Part shown: piece by piece, positions 35,568 through 44,465 of the stretch
How the letters are laid out: the number at the start of each line of letters is the position of its first letter
How positions within the stretch are numbered: position 1 is the first letter of the stretch
Source: DATIRA01 sp963766505
GTDB lineage: Bacteria > Pseudomonadota > Gammaproteobacteria > Steroidobacterales > Steroidobacteraceae
Direction: 5' to 3'
Length of the DNA: 64,000 nt
NCBI GenBank assembly: GCA_963766505.1
Contig: CAVYAL010000001.1
Location: 620,001-684,000, forward strand
The notes under the pieces: generated by a model
Told to the model about the DNA's origin: nothing
The model's database searches: none
What the model saw: the letters and a program-made list of their open reading frames with translations, nothing else
Made by a program: the position numbers and the translations under genes

Positions 35568-36530
35568 ATGCTGATCGAGCGGCACGAGTTCGTCGAATCG
35601 AACGGCATCCAGCTGCACTGTGCCGCGCGCGGCACCGGCCCGCTGGTGGTGCTGTGCCACGGATTCCCGGAAACCTGGAATACATGGCGCAACCAGTTGA
35701 GGCCGCTCGAGGCAGCGGGATTCCATGCCGTCGCGCCGGACCTGCGCGGCTGCGGGCAGTCGGACCGGCCGGAAGCGATCCTGGACTACAACATCTTCCA
35801 GCTCGTCGGCGACGTCGTGGGCCTGGTGCAGGCGCTCGGAGAACAGCAGGCAGTGATCGTCGGACACGACTGGGGCGCGACGATCGCCGCACACTGCGCG
35901 CTGATGCGCCCGGACGTCTTTCGCGCAGTGGTGCTGATGAGCGTGCCGTACACGCCGCGCACCAGCGCGCCGCCGACAGAGCTGATGCGTCACCTGGCCG
36001 GAGACAGGCAGTTCTACCAGCTCTACTTCCAGCAGCCCGGCATCGCGGAGGCGGAACTGGAGAGTGACGTCCGCAAGTCCCTGGCCATGATGCTTTATTC
36101 TGCCTCGGGCGATGCGCCGCCCGAGGCGCGCTGGCGCTTCCTGTTCGAGCGGGACGAGACGCTGCTCGATTCGGTGACGCTGCCCGACCGGCTGCCGGCC
36201 TGGCTCACCGAGCTGGACCTGGACTTCGTGGCCGACGAGTACGCCAGGACCGGATTCCGGGGCGGCCTGAATCTCTACCGGAACCTGGATTTCAACTGGG
36301 CGCAGACCGCGTTCCTGGCCGGCGCGCGCATTCACCAGCCGTCGCTGTTCATTGCCGGAGAGCTCGACGGTTTGGTCATGTTCCGACGGCAGCACTACGA
36401 CAACCTCGAGCAGACGATGCCGGGCCTCACGAAAAAGGTGCTGCTGCCCGGGACCGGCCACTGGACTCCCGAGGAACGTCCCGACGAGGTCAATGCGCTG
36501 CTGCTCGAGTTCCTGGCCGGCCTCGATTGA
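35568..36530 (+). CDS. alpha/beta hydrolase, epoxide-hydrolase type
   Basis: Soluble hydrolase (320 aa) of the epoxide hydrolase/haloalkane dehalogenase group. HGFPE at 31-35 gives the oxyanion hole, GHDWGA has the aspartate nucleophile (Asp101), the acid is probably in AGELDGLV, and the base is His298 in GTGHW. Cap-domain tyrosines are present. An aspartate rather than serine nucleophile and the HGFPE motif favour an epoxide hydrolase. Own transcription unit, or the start of one with the next TRAP genes (95-base gap). Substrate unknown. Confidence 0.87.
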   Translation: MLIERHEFVESNGIQLHCAARGTGPLVVLCHGFPETWNTWRNQLRPLEAAGFHAVAPDLRGCGQSDRPEAILDYNIFQLVGDVVGLVQALGEQQAVIVGHDWGATIAAHCALMRPDVFRAVVLMSVPYTPRTSAPPTELMRHLAGDRQFYQLYFQQPGIAEAELESDVRKSLAMMLYSASGDAPPEARWRFLFERDETLLDSVTLPDRLPAWLTELDLDFVADEYARTGFRGGLNLYRNLDFNWAQTAFLAGARIHQPSLFIAGELDGLVMFRRQHYDNLEQTMPGLTKKVLLPGTGHWTPEERPDEVNALLLEFLAGLD

Positions 36531-36625
36531 GGGCGCTCGTGGTCGCGACCGCCGGGCACCGCGAATGCCTTCGCCTATTTCCCGCCTGAGCCCGTACCAT
36601 CCGCGCTGAACCGGACGGGGGATCG

Positions 36626-37177
36626 GTGAACGCACTCGAGGGTTTCGTCAGGCGCATCGACGCATTCAACGACTGGGTCGGGCGCACGGTCGCGTGGCTG
36701 ACCCTCGGTTGCGTGCTCACCTGCTTCGCCGTCGTCGTGCTGCGCTACGGCTTCGACCTCGGATTCCCCTGGATGCAGGAGCTGTACGTCTGGCAGCACG
36801 CCGTGGTGTTCATGGCCGGCGCCGGATACACCTTGCTGCATCGCGGGCATGTCAATGTCGACGTGGTCTACGGCCAGCTGGGACCGCGCGGCCGTGCCTG
36901 GATCGACATCCTCGGTACGCTCGGCTTCCTGTTTCCATGGCTCGCGGTCATCGCGGTCACGTCGGCGCCGTTCGTGCTCAACTCCTGGAGCATCCGCGAG
37001 GCCTCGAGCACGGCCAACGGCATGCCGGGCCTGTTCCTGCTCAAGTCGCTGCTGTGGGTCTTCTGCGTCGTACTGTTCGTGCAGGGACTCGCGCTGATCG
37101 CGCGGCGGGCGCTGTTTCTCTGCGGGCGCGAGATGCTCGATCACGACGAAGCGCGGGTCACAGATGAGAAGGCCTGA
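36626..37177 (+). CDS. TRAP transporter small permease (FcbT2/DctQ type)
   Basis: Second TRAP system, four-helix subunit (183 aa). It starts at GTG 36626 behind a GGGGAT site. Typical features are the segment LGFPWMQELYVWQHAVVFMA and four hydrophobic helices. It belongs to the group paired with 2-oxoacid or aromatic-acid receptors (COG4665). The large permease follows 24 bases later. Confidence 0.88.
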   Translation: MNALEGFVRRIDAFNDWVGRTVAWLTLGCVLTCFAVVVLRYGFDLGFPWMQELYVWQHAVVFMAGAGYTLLHRGHVNVDVVYGQLGPRGRAWIDILGTLGFLFPWLAVIAVTSAPFVLNSWSIREASSTANGMPGLFLLKSLLWVFCVVLFVQGLALIARRALFLCGREMLDHDEARVTDEKA

Positions 37178-37201
37178 CATTCGGGCGCGGGAGCGCGTCC
37201 A

Positions 37202-38749
37202 ATGAGTGCGGAGCTCGTCGGCGAGGCGCTGGCCGTGGCGATGTTCCTCGCCACGATCCTCGCGGTGCTCGTGGGCTATCCCGTCGCCTTCACGCTTGCG
37301 GGCGTCGGCCTGCTGTTCGCCGGTCTCGGGACGGCGCTCGGAGTATTCGACCTGACGATCCTCTCGGCGCTGGTCGGGCGCTATTTCGGCACGATGAGCA
37401 ACGAGACGCTGGTCGCGGTGCCGCTGTTCGTGTTCATGGGCGTGATGCTGGAGCGCTCGAAGATCGCCGAAGCGCTGCTCACGACGATGGGCGAGCTGTT
37501 CGGCTCGATCCGCGGCGGTCTCGGTTACTCGGTCGTGATCGTCGGCGCGCTGCTAGCGGCCTCCACCGGCATCGTGGGCGCCACCGTCGTCACGATGGGC
37601 CTGCTCTCGCTGCCCGCGATGATGCGCGCCGGCTACGACCACCGGCTCGCGGCCGGCACGATCTGTGCCTCGGGCACGCTGGGGCAGATCATCCCGCCAT
37701 CCACCGTGCTGATCTTCGTCGGCGACATCCTGCAGGGCGCCAATCAGCAGGCGCAGATGGACCTCGGCAACCTGGCGCCGGAGCCGATCTCGGTCGGCCA
37801 GCTGTTCGCCGGAGCGATGATTCCCGGATTGCTGCTCGTGGCACTGTACTGCGCGTGGATCCTGTTCAAGTCGTTGTCGGAGCCTCGCTCCTGCCCGCCA
37901 CTCGAGATGAGCGACGAACGGCGGGCCGGCCTCGCCGGCCGGGTGCTCGGGGCGCTCGCGCCGCCGCTGCTGCTGATGCTGGCGGTGCTCGGCTCGATCC
38001 TGGCAGGGATCGCGACGCCGACCGAGTCCGCCTCGGTCGGTGCAGTCGGCGCGATGGCACTCGCCGCGACGAAACGCCGGTTCAGCCTGCCGATCCTGCG
38101 CGAGGTGATGCGCACTACGCTCAGCATCACCTCGATGATCTTCGTGATCCTGCTCGGGGCGAGCGTGTTCAGCCTCGTCTTCAGGGGGCTCGGCGGCGAG
38201 AACCTCGTGCACGACGCACTCGCCTCGATGCCAGGCGGCGTCGCCTCCGCCGTGCTGGCCGTGATGCTGGTGATCTTCGTGCTGGGGTTCTTCCTCGATA
38301 CGTTCGAGATCATCTTCATCGTCGTGCCGATCGCTGCCCCGGCCCTGATCAAGCTCGGAGTGGACCCGATCTGGCTCGGCGTGATGATCGGCATGAACCT
38401 GCAGGCGAGCTTCCTTACACCGCCTTTCGGATTCGCGCTGTTCTACCTGCGCGGCGTCGCAGAAGGGCTGCTGAAGACGATCGACATCTACCGCGGAGTC
38501 GTGCCGTTCGTGGGACTGCAGCTCGTCGGCATCGCACTGCTGTGGCTCGCACCCGGGATGGCGACCAGCCTGCCGGAGAAACTGTTTGCGAAGCAGGCAC
38601 CGATGATCGAGACGCCCGATGACGACGGTGCCGCGATCGCGCCCGCGGGTTCTCCGGTGGCGGACGATTTCAGCGACCTGCTCGAGGACCCGACGCCGGG
38701 CCGCAATCCGCCCTATCGGGACGATTTCGAGGACCTGTTGCCGGAGTGA
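37202..38749 (+). CDS. TRAP transporter large permease (FcbT3/DctM type)
   Basis: Transport subunit (515 aa) of the second TRAP importer. About twelve helices with the family motifs STGIVGATVVTMGLLSLPAM, CASGTLGQIIPPSTVLIFVG and FLTPPFGFALFYLRGVAEG. The C-terminal 60 residues are an acidic soluble tail with the repeated element DDFSDLLEDP / DDFEDLLPE, not part of the usual DctM fold. The receptor is not in this operon but is encoded convergently 24 bases downstream. Confidence 0.91.
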   Translation: MSAELVGEALAVAMFLATILAVLVGYPVAFTLAGVGLLFAGLGTALGVFDLTILSALVGRYFGTMSNETLVAVPLFVFMGVMLERSKIAEALLTTMGELFGSIRGGLGYSVVIVGALLAASTGIVGATVVTMGLLSLPAMMRAGYDHRLAAGTICASGTLGQIIPPSTVLIFVGDILQGANQQAQMDLGNLAPEPISVGQLFAGAMIPGLLLVALYCAWILFKSLSEPRSCPPLEMSDERRAGLAGRVLGALAPPLLLMLAVLGSILAGIATPTESASVGAVGAMALAATKRRFSLPILREVMRTTLSITSMIFVILLGASVFSLVFRGLGGENLVHDALASMPGGVASAVLAVMLVIFVLGFFLDTFEIIFIVVPIAAPALIKLGVDPIWLGVMIGMNLQASFLTPPFGFALFYLRGVAEGLLKTIDIYRGVVPFVGLQLVGIALLWLAPGMATSLPEKLFAKQAPMIETPDDDGAAIAPAGSPVADDFSDLLEDPTPGRNPPYRDDFEDLLPE

Positions 38750-38773
38750 GCCGGGGCCCGCAGATCCGCAGCG

Positions 38774-39877
38774 CTACTGCTTGAGCCTGAACTCGAACGG
38801 CAGCCGCCGTGCATTCAGGTAGGCCTGCTCGCCGATGCGCGTCCAGGGGATGATCTCCTTCCTGAACGCGAGGAAGTCCTCGATGATCCGCCTGACGATG
38901 CGCTCCGGCGAGGTGTCGGCGGCGTAGATCTCGTTCAGCACTTCGTTGGACTTCTCGCCGCAGGCCATCAGCACGTCCTCGGGCAGGCCGCGCACGATCA
39001 CGCCGTGGTCCCTTACCAGCGTGCGCAGCGCCGGGCCCGAACGGGCGTTGTATTCCGCCAGCATGTCGCGCGTCGCCGCCTCGGCGGCCGTGCGGACGAT
39101 CGCCTGCAGCTCCGGGGTCAGCGACTGCCATGCCCGCTCGTTGATCATCAGCTGGAGGTTCGGACCAGGCTCGTGGTAACCGGGAGCGTAGTAGTACCTG
39201 CACACCTGGTAGAAGCCGAGAGCGAGGTCGTTGTACGGACCGATCCACTCCGCAGCGTCGATCGCGCCGGACTGCAGGGCCGGGAAGATCTCCCCGCCCG
39301 GCAACGTCACCGGCGTGACGCCGAGCTTCTGCAGCACGCGACCCTGGTTTCCCGGCGCGCGGAACTTCAGTCCCTTGAGGTCCTCGAGGGAGCGGATCTC
39401 GCGCCGGAACCAGCCGAGCATCTGGGTGCCCGTGCTGCCGGCATGGAACGCGCGCACGCCGAATGGCGCGTACAGCTCGTCCCACAGGGCCTGTCCGTTG
39501 CCGTACTTGACCCAGGCGTCCATCTCCGCCGCGGTGAAGCCGAAAGGAAACGTCGTGAAGAACGGGCAGCCCTCCGACTTGCCGGTGTGGTAGTAGGCCG
39601 CGTCATGGCCGAGCTGCGCCGTGCCGTTGGCGACGGCGCCGAAGCACTCGAGCGCAGGCACCAGCTCGCCGGCTGCGTAGACCTTGATCGTGAGGCGGCC
39701 GCCGCTCATCGCGGTGATGTTCGCCGCGAGCCGCTCCGCGCCCGTACCGAGGCCGGGCAGGCCCTTGGGCCAGCTCGTGACCATGCGCCACTCGATCAGG
39801 CCCTTCGATATCGCCGGCGCCGCGAGCGCGGCTGCGCCGCCGGCGACCGCTGCCTTGAGGATCGTTCTTCGTTTCAC
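38774..39877 (-). CDS. TRAP transporter substrate-binding protein, TakP/FcbT1-like
   Basis: Receptor (367 aa) for the second TRAP importer. A twin-arginine signal KRRTILKAA begins at the second codon; GTG 39877, with an AGGGGC site about eight bases upstream, is preferred to GTG 39904. The mature protein shows EWRMVTSWPKGLPGLGTGAE and GWFRREIRSLEDLKGLKFRAPG, with DAAEWIGPYNDLALGF, all as in TakP (2-oxo acids) and FcbT1 (chlorobenzoate). The gene faces its permeases tail to tail, an uncommon arrangement. A 2-oxo or aromatic acid is the likely ligand. Confidence 0.88.
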   Translation of the reverse strand: MKRRTILKAAVAGGAAALAAPAISKGLIEWRMVTSWPKGLPGLGTGAERLAANITAMSGGRLTIKVYAAGELVPALECFGAVANGTAQLGHDAAYYHTGKSEGCPFFTTFPFGFTAAEMDAWVKYGNGQALWDELYAPFGVRAFHAGSTGTQMLGWFRREIRSLEDLKGLKFRAPGNQGRVLQKLGVTPVTLPGGEIFPALQSGAIDAAEWIGPYNDLALGFYQVCRYYYAPGYHEPGPNLQLMINERAWQSLTPELQAIVRTAAEAATRDMLAEYNARSGPALRTLVRDHGVIVRGLPEDVLMACGEKSNEVLNEIYAADTSPERIVRRIIEDFLAFRKEIIPWTRIGEQAYLNARRLPFEFRLKQ

Positions 39878-40004
39878 GCGCGCCCCTGCCTGCAGCCCGG
39901 TCACCTTCCTGCGACGGATACTAGGACATTCGACACGCGATGTTGTCGCTCATCCGCATTCGGACCATCATTCCCCCAATCTCCCCGTTCGACGGATACC
40001 TCCG

Positions 40005-41933
40005 ATGCGCATCTCGACGGCCCTCACCCTGCTTGCCCTGCTCGCCCTGCCCGTTTCATCCGCGTTCGCGCAGACGATGGAGAAGCCCGCGGCCCTGGTC
40101 GCCGACGGCATTCCGGACGTGCCCGCCGAACTGGCGGCCAGGACTCGCCCCTACCTCGAGTTCCGCACGGCGAGCTTCCTCGGCTGGCATCCGGTGGACC
40201 GCTCGATGCTGATCACGACGCGTTTCGGCAACACGAACCAGGTTCATCGGGTCGCGAGTCCCGGCGGCGCGCGCGAGCAGCTTTCGTTCGAGGAGGATCG
40301 GGTCCGGTTCGCGAGCTACGCGCCGAAGACCGGCGACGTGATCCTGGTGACCAAGGACGTGGGCGGCAACGAGTTCTATCAGCTCTACCGGCTCGAGGAC
40401 GGCCGGCTGTCGCTGCTGACGGATGGCCGCAGCCGCAACCAGCCGGGCACCTGGAGCCGGGACGGGAAGCTGGTCGGATATTCGTCCACCCGGCGCAATG
40501 GGACCGACACGGACCTGTACGTGATTGACCCTCGGGACCCGGGCAGCGATCGGCGTGTCGCGGAGCGCAAGGGAGGTGGCTGGAACTTCATCGCATTCTC
40601 GCCAGACGGGACCCGCGCAGTCGTCTTCGAGTACGTGTCGATCACGAAGTCCAACCTCTGGCTGCTGGAACTCGCATCCGGGGCGATGACGCCGATCGGC
40701 GATCACTCGAAGCCCGTGGCCTATCGCGGAGCGCAGTTTGCGCCAGACGGCACCCTCTGGGTCACCAGCGACGAGGACTCGGAATTCCTGCGGCTCGGCA
40801 CGCTCGACCCCGCGAGTGGCCGGTTCACGCCCCGCGCACCGGAACCACGCTGGGACGTCGAGGGTTTCGACGTCGCCGACGACGGCAGCTTCGTCGCCTA
40901 CATCGTCAACGAGGCGGGCAGCAGCCGGCTGCGACTGCTGGACACCGAGAGCGGAAGCGTCAGGACGGTGCCGCTGCCGGCGGGCACGGTCACGGGGCTG
41001 GACGTCGCACCCTGGGGAGAAATCGGCCTGACCTTCACGTCCGCGAAGAGCCCGGCAGACGCGTTCTCGGTGGACCCGGCCACGCTCGCCGTGAAGCGCT
41101 GGACGGTCAGCGAAACCGGTGGCCTCGATCCGAACGCGAACGTCGAGCCCGAGCTGCTCGAGGTGAAGAGCTTCGACGGACTGACCGTTTCGGGCTTCCT
41201 GTACCGGCCGGACCCGGCCCGCTTCGCCGGTCGCCGCCCGATGCTGATGATCATCCACGGCGGACCGGAGTCGCAGACCCGCACGGGCTTTCTCGGTCGC
41301 AACAACTACCTGCTGAACGAGCTCGGCATTGCGCTTTTCTACCCCAACGTGCGCGGCTCGTCCGGCTACGGCAAGTCGTTCGTTGCGCTCGACAACGGCC
41401 CCTCGAGGCGGGAGGACTCCGTCAAGGACATCGGCGCGTTCCTGGGTGCGCTCGCCGGCGATGCGCGCCTCGATCCAGAGCGCTTCGCGGTGGCCGGCGG
41501 CTCCTACGGCGGCTACATGTGCTACGCGAGCGCGATTTTCTATGGGAACCGCTTCAGGGGAGCGAACTGCGTCGTCGCGATCTCGAGCTTCGTCACTTTC
41601 CTCGAGAACACCCAGGACTACCGCCGGGACCTGCGCCGGGTCGAATACGGCGACGAGCGGGATCCGGCCCAGCGCGCGAAGCTCGAGGCCATCTCACCGT
41701 TGAGCCGCGCCGATGAGATCCGCGTGCCGGTGCTGGTGGTCACCGGCGCCAACGACCCGCGGGTGCCCGCCAGCGAGGCCGACCAGATCGTGAAGGCCAT
41801 CCGGGCCGAGGGCGGCACCGCCTGGCACCTGCTCGGCCAGGACGAAGGGCACGGCTTCGCCAAGAAGGTGAACCAGGACTACCAGTTCTGGACCAGCCTG
41901 ATGTTCTGGGAGAACACGCTGCTGAAAAAATAG
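40005..41933 (+). CDS. secreted S9-family prolyl oligopeptidase-like peptidase
   Basis: Serine peptidase (642 aa) that probably trims peptides in the periplasm. A signal peptide covers 1-22 (LPVSSAFA). Residues about 40-380 form a WD/TolB-like beta-propeller (FSPDGTRAVVF, FAPDGTLWVTSDED); the hydrolase domain has IIHGGPE, the nucleophile elbow GGSYGGYM (Ser500), the aspartate in GANDPRVP and the histidine in DEGHGF. ATG 40005 begins the signal peptide; longer readings upstream are unlikely. Divergent from the TRAP receptor gene, and 19 bases before the site-2-protease gene. Confidence 0.9.
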   Translation: MRISTALTLLALLALPVSSAFAQTMEKPAALVADGIPDVPAELAARTRPYLEFRTASFLGWHPVDRSMLITTRFGNTNQVHRVASPGGAREQLSFEEDRVRFASYAPKTGDVILVTKDVGGNEFYQLYRLEDGRLSLLTDGRSRNQPGTWSRDGKLVGYSSTRRNGTDTDLYVIDPRDPGSDRRVAERKGGGWNFIAFSPDGTRAVVFEYVSITKSNLWLLELASGAMTPIGDHSKPVAYRGAQFAPDGTLWVTSDEDSEFLRLGTLDPASGRFTPRAPEPRWDVEGFDVADDGSFVAYIVNEAGSSRLRLLDTESGSVRTVPLPAGTVTGLDVAPWGEIGLTFTSAKSPADAFSVDPATLAVKRWTVSETGGLDPNANVEPELLEVKSFDGLTVSGFLYRPDPARFAGRRPMLMIIHGGPESQTRTGFLGRNNYLLNELGIALFYPNVRGSSGYGKSFVALDNGPSRREDSVKDIGAFLGALAGDARLDPERFAVAGGSYGGYMCYASAIFYGNRFRGANCVVAISSFVTFLENTQDYRRDLRRVEYGDERDPAQRAKLEAISPLSRADEIRVPVLVVTGANDPRVPASEADQIVKAIRAEGGTAWHLLGQDEGHGFAKKVNQDYQFWTSLMFWENTLLKK

Positions 41934-41952
41934 CCGTGTCAGGAATGACCAG

Positions 41953-43122
41953 ATGAACCGACCTGCACCTGTCGCAAGGCCTGCCGTGGATCCACGGGTC
42001 CGCGGCAACCTGCGTCTGTTCCGGATCTTCGGCTTCGAGGTGAAGCTCAATCTCACCTGGCTGCTGCTCGCGTTCCTGATCACCTGGACGCTGGGCGCGG
42101 GACTCTTCCCGGGCGAGTACCCGGACCTCCCGCGTGCCACGCACTGGTGGATGGGGCTCGCCGGTGCAGTCGGCATCCTGTTCTCGATCGTGTTTCACGA
42201 ACTGACCCACTCGCTGGTCGCGCGCCACTTCGGGCTGCCGATACGCGGAATCACGCTGTTCATCTTCGGAGGCATGGCCGAGATGGAGCGCGAACCCGCC
42301 CGACCACAGGTGGAGTTCCTGATGGCCGTCGCGGGCCCGATCGCGAGCCTCGTGCTTGCCGGCCTGCTGCTCGGGTTCGAGGGCGTCGCGCAGTCCGGCG
42401 GCTGGCCGACGGCGGTGATCGGCGTCGTCCACTATCTCGGCCTCGTGAACCTGGTTCTGGCGATCTTCAACCTCGTTCCGGCGTTTCCACTGGACGGTGG
42501 CCGCATGCTGCGGGCCGCGCTCTGGAGATGGACTGGCGACCTTCACCGGGCCACCCGGATCGCGAGCCAGATCGGAGCGGGCTTCGGGATCGGGCTGATG
42601 GTCCTCGGCGCACTCGCATTCATCCAGGGTAGTTTCATCGCCGGGATGTGGTGGGTCCTGATCGGCGCGTTTCTGAGGTCGGCCGCGAACAGCTCCTACC
42701 GACAGTTGCTGATCAACGATGCGCTGAGCGAGAAGCACGTGGACGAGCTGATGACCCGGGACCCGGTGACGGTCCCGCCGGGGACGACCATCGAGCAACT
42801 GCTGGAGGACTACGTCTACCGCCATCATCACAAGCTGCTCCCGGTTACCGACGGCGAAGACCTGGTCGGCTGCATCACCGTCGCGGACGTCAAGCAGGTG
42901 CCGCGGGAAAGACGGGCCACGACCACGGTCGGCGAGGTCGCGGCGCCCTGCTCTGCAGGCAACACGGTGCACCCGGACATGGCTGCGCGCGAACTGGTCA
43001 TCGAAATGGGCCGGCCCGGTGCCGCGAGCCGCTACATGGTGGTCGAGGACGGGCGCCTGCTCGGCGTGATATCGCGCAGGGACCTGAGCGATTACGTGGC
43101 GCTGAAGCTGGAGCTGGAGTGA
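41953..43122 (+). CDS. site-2-type intramembrane metalloprotease with CBS domains
   Basis: Membrane zinc protease (389 aa) of the SpoIVFB/Rip3 subgroup of M50. HELTH at 82-86 and the second-ligand motif NLVPAFPLDGGRM (173-185, Asp181) lie in hydrophobic segments; six helices fit. Residues about 265-385 hold a CBS pair (LMTRDPVTVPPGTTIEQL), which usually senses adenine nucleotides. Such enzymes cut membrane-bound regulators; no anti-sigma factor is nearby. It follows the S9 peptidase gene by 19 bases and is probably co-transcribed. Confidence 0.9.
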   Translation: MNRPAPVARPAVDPRVRGNLRLFRIFGFEVKLNLTWLLLAFLITWTLGAGLFPGEYPDLPRATHWWMGLAGAVGILFSIVFHELTHSLVARHFGLPIRGITLFIFGGMAEMEREPARPQVEFLMAVAGPIASLVLAGLLLGFEGVAQSGGWPTAVIGVVHYLGLVNLVLAIFNLVPAFPLDGGRMLRAALWRWTGDLHRATRIASQIGAGFGIGLMVLGALAFIQGSFIAGMWWVLIGAFLRSAANSSYRQLLINDALSEKHVDELMTRDPVTVPPGTTIEQLLEDYVYRHHHKLLPVTDGEDLVGCITVADVKQVPRERRATTTVGEVAAPCSAGNTVHPDMAARELVIEMGRPGAASRYMVVEDGRLLGVISRRDLSDYVALKLELE

Positions 43123-43165
43123 GCGCGATGATCATTGAAACGTTCGCCGCTGCGCTGCGCGCCGG

Positions 43166-44377
43166 ATGCCAGGCATGAGCAACCGCGACACGCGTTCCCG
43201 CATCGCCATCGTCGGCGCGAACTTCGCCGGCCTCGCCGCCGCCGGACACCTGGGCCGGGAACATGCCGTCACGGTCATCGACCCTTCGCCATGGTTCGAG
43301 TGGTTGCCGAACATCCATGAGCTCGTATCCGGCGAGAAGCGGCCGGCGGACCTGCGCCTGCCGCGCGCCCGGCTCGTCCAGCGTGCCGGACACCGGTTCG
43401 TCCGTGCGCAGGTGACGTCGATCGATGCGCCGGCCGGCAAGCTCACTACGTCGAGCGGCCGTCGGATCGTCTTCGACCTCTGCATCGTCGCGGTCGGCGG
43501 CGTGAACGAGACCTTCGGCGTGCGCGGCGTGGATCGCAACGGCTGGCCGTTCAAGAGCGTGGACGAGTGCGCCCGGATCGGGCGGAACCTCGCTGCGCTT
43601 GCACGCCGCAGGGGACGCAAGTCGGTCGTGATCGTGGGTGGCGGGCTAGAAGGCATCGAAGCGCTTGGAGAGATACTGCGTCGCTACCGCGACGTCGAGG
43701 ACCTCGACATCAGCCTCGCGGAGGCCGGCCCGCGCCTGCTGCCGGAAGCCCCGCGCAAGCTCGATGCAGCCGTCCGCAGCCATTGCGATGGCCGGAGCGT
43801 CCGCCTGCTCACCGGGATTCCCGTCACAGCGGTTACGCCGAAGCGCGTCCGCCTCGCCTCGGGCGAGCTGCTGCGCTCGGACCTCACGATCTGGACCGGC
43901 GGAGTCACGGCGCCGCCGCTTCTGCACGAATCCGGACTCACCGACAGGCCCGGCCAGTGGGCACCCGTGACCGACGCGCTATGCAGCCGTCGACTCGACA
44001 ATGTGCTGGTCATCGGTGATGCGGCCGCGCTGCCGCGACCGCTGGCCAAGCAGGCCTACTACGCGCTGCAGATGGGCGCCTGTGCGGCAGAGAATGCGAC
44101 TCGCGCGCTGAAGGGCCGGACGCTGCGCGATTTCCGGCCATCGCCGAAGCCGATGCTGATCGCGTTCGGGGACCTCGACACGTTCCTTGTTTCCGGCCGC
44201 ACTGTGATCGCGTCACCGAAGCTCGCCGCACTGAAGGAAGCCGTTTTCCAGTTGACGATGGCCGAACTCGATCCGCCGCTGAATCCGCGGGCGCTGCAAG
44301 GGCTTTCCGCTCGCCTCGCCCGCGCCGCGACCCGGATGGCCCTGCCGGCCAGCCTGCGCAGGATGCTGCTGTCCTGA
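43166..44377 (+). CDS. FAD-dependent pyridine nucleotide-disulfide oxidoreductase, NDH-2-like
   Basis: Flavoprotein (403 aa) of the type II NADH dehydrogenase/sulfide:quinone reductase fold. The FAD motif is RIAIVGANFAGLAAAGHLG at the N-terminus (third Gly replaced by Ala, as in many NDH-2), the NAD motif VVIVGGGLEGIEALGEIL lies near 155, and the second FAD motif NVLVIGDAAAL near 278. It lacks the paired redox cysteines of sulfide:quinone reductases. A start at ATG 43175 (MSNRDTRSR) is also possible. Probably transfers electrons to quinone; partner unknown. Confidence 0.83.
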   Translation: MPGMSNRDTRSRIAIVGANFAGLAAAGHLGREHAVTVIDPSPWFEWLPNIHELVSGEKRPADLRLPRARLVQRAGHRFVRAQVTSIDAPAGKLTTSSGRRIVFDLCIVAVGGVNETFGVRGVDRNGWPFKSVDECARIGRNLAALARRRGRKSVVIVGGGLEGIEALGEILRRYRDVEDLDISLAEAGPRLLPEAPRKLDAAVRSHCDGRSVRLLTGIPVTAVTPKRVRLASGELLRSDLTIWTGGVTAPPLLHESGLTDRPGQWAPVTDALCSRRLDNVLVIGDAAALPRPLAKQAYYALQMGACAAENATRALKGRTLRDFRPSPKPMLIAFGDLDTFLVSGRTVIASPKLAALKEAVFQLTMAELDPPLNPRALQGLSARLARAATRMALPASLRRMLLS

Positions 44378-44465
44378 GGATCGGCACGCTCCTGCGTCGC
44401 CGCGGCTCGCGCATGCTATAAATCTACGAGGGAATCAGCACTCTTCGACCGGGAGACTGACAGCA

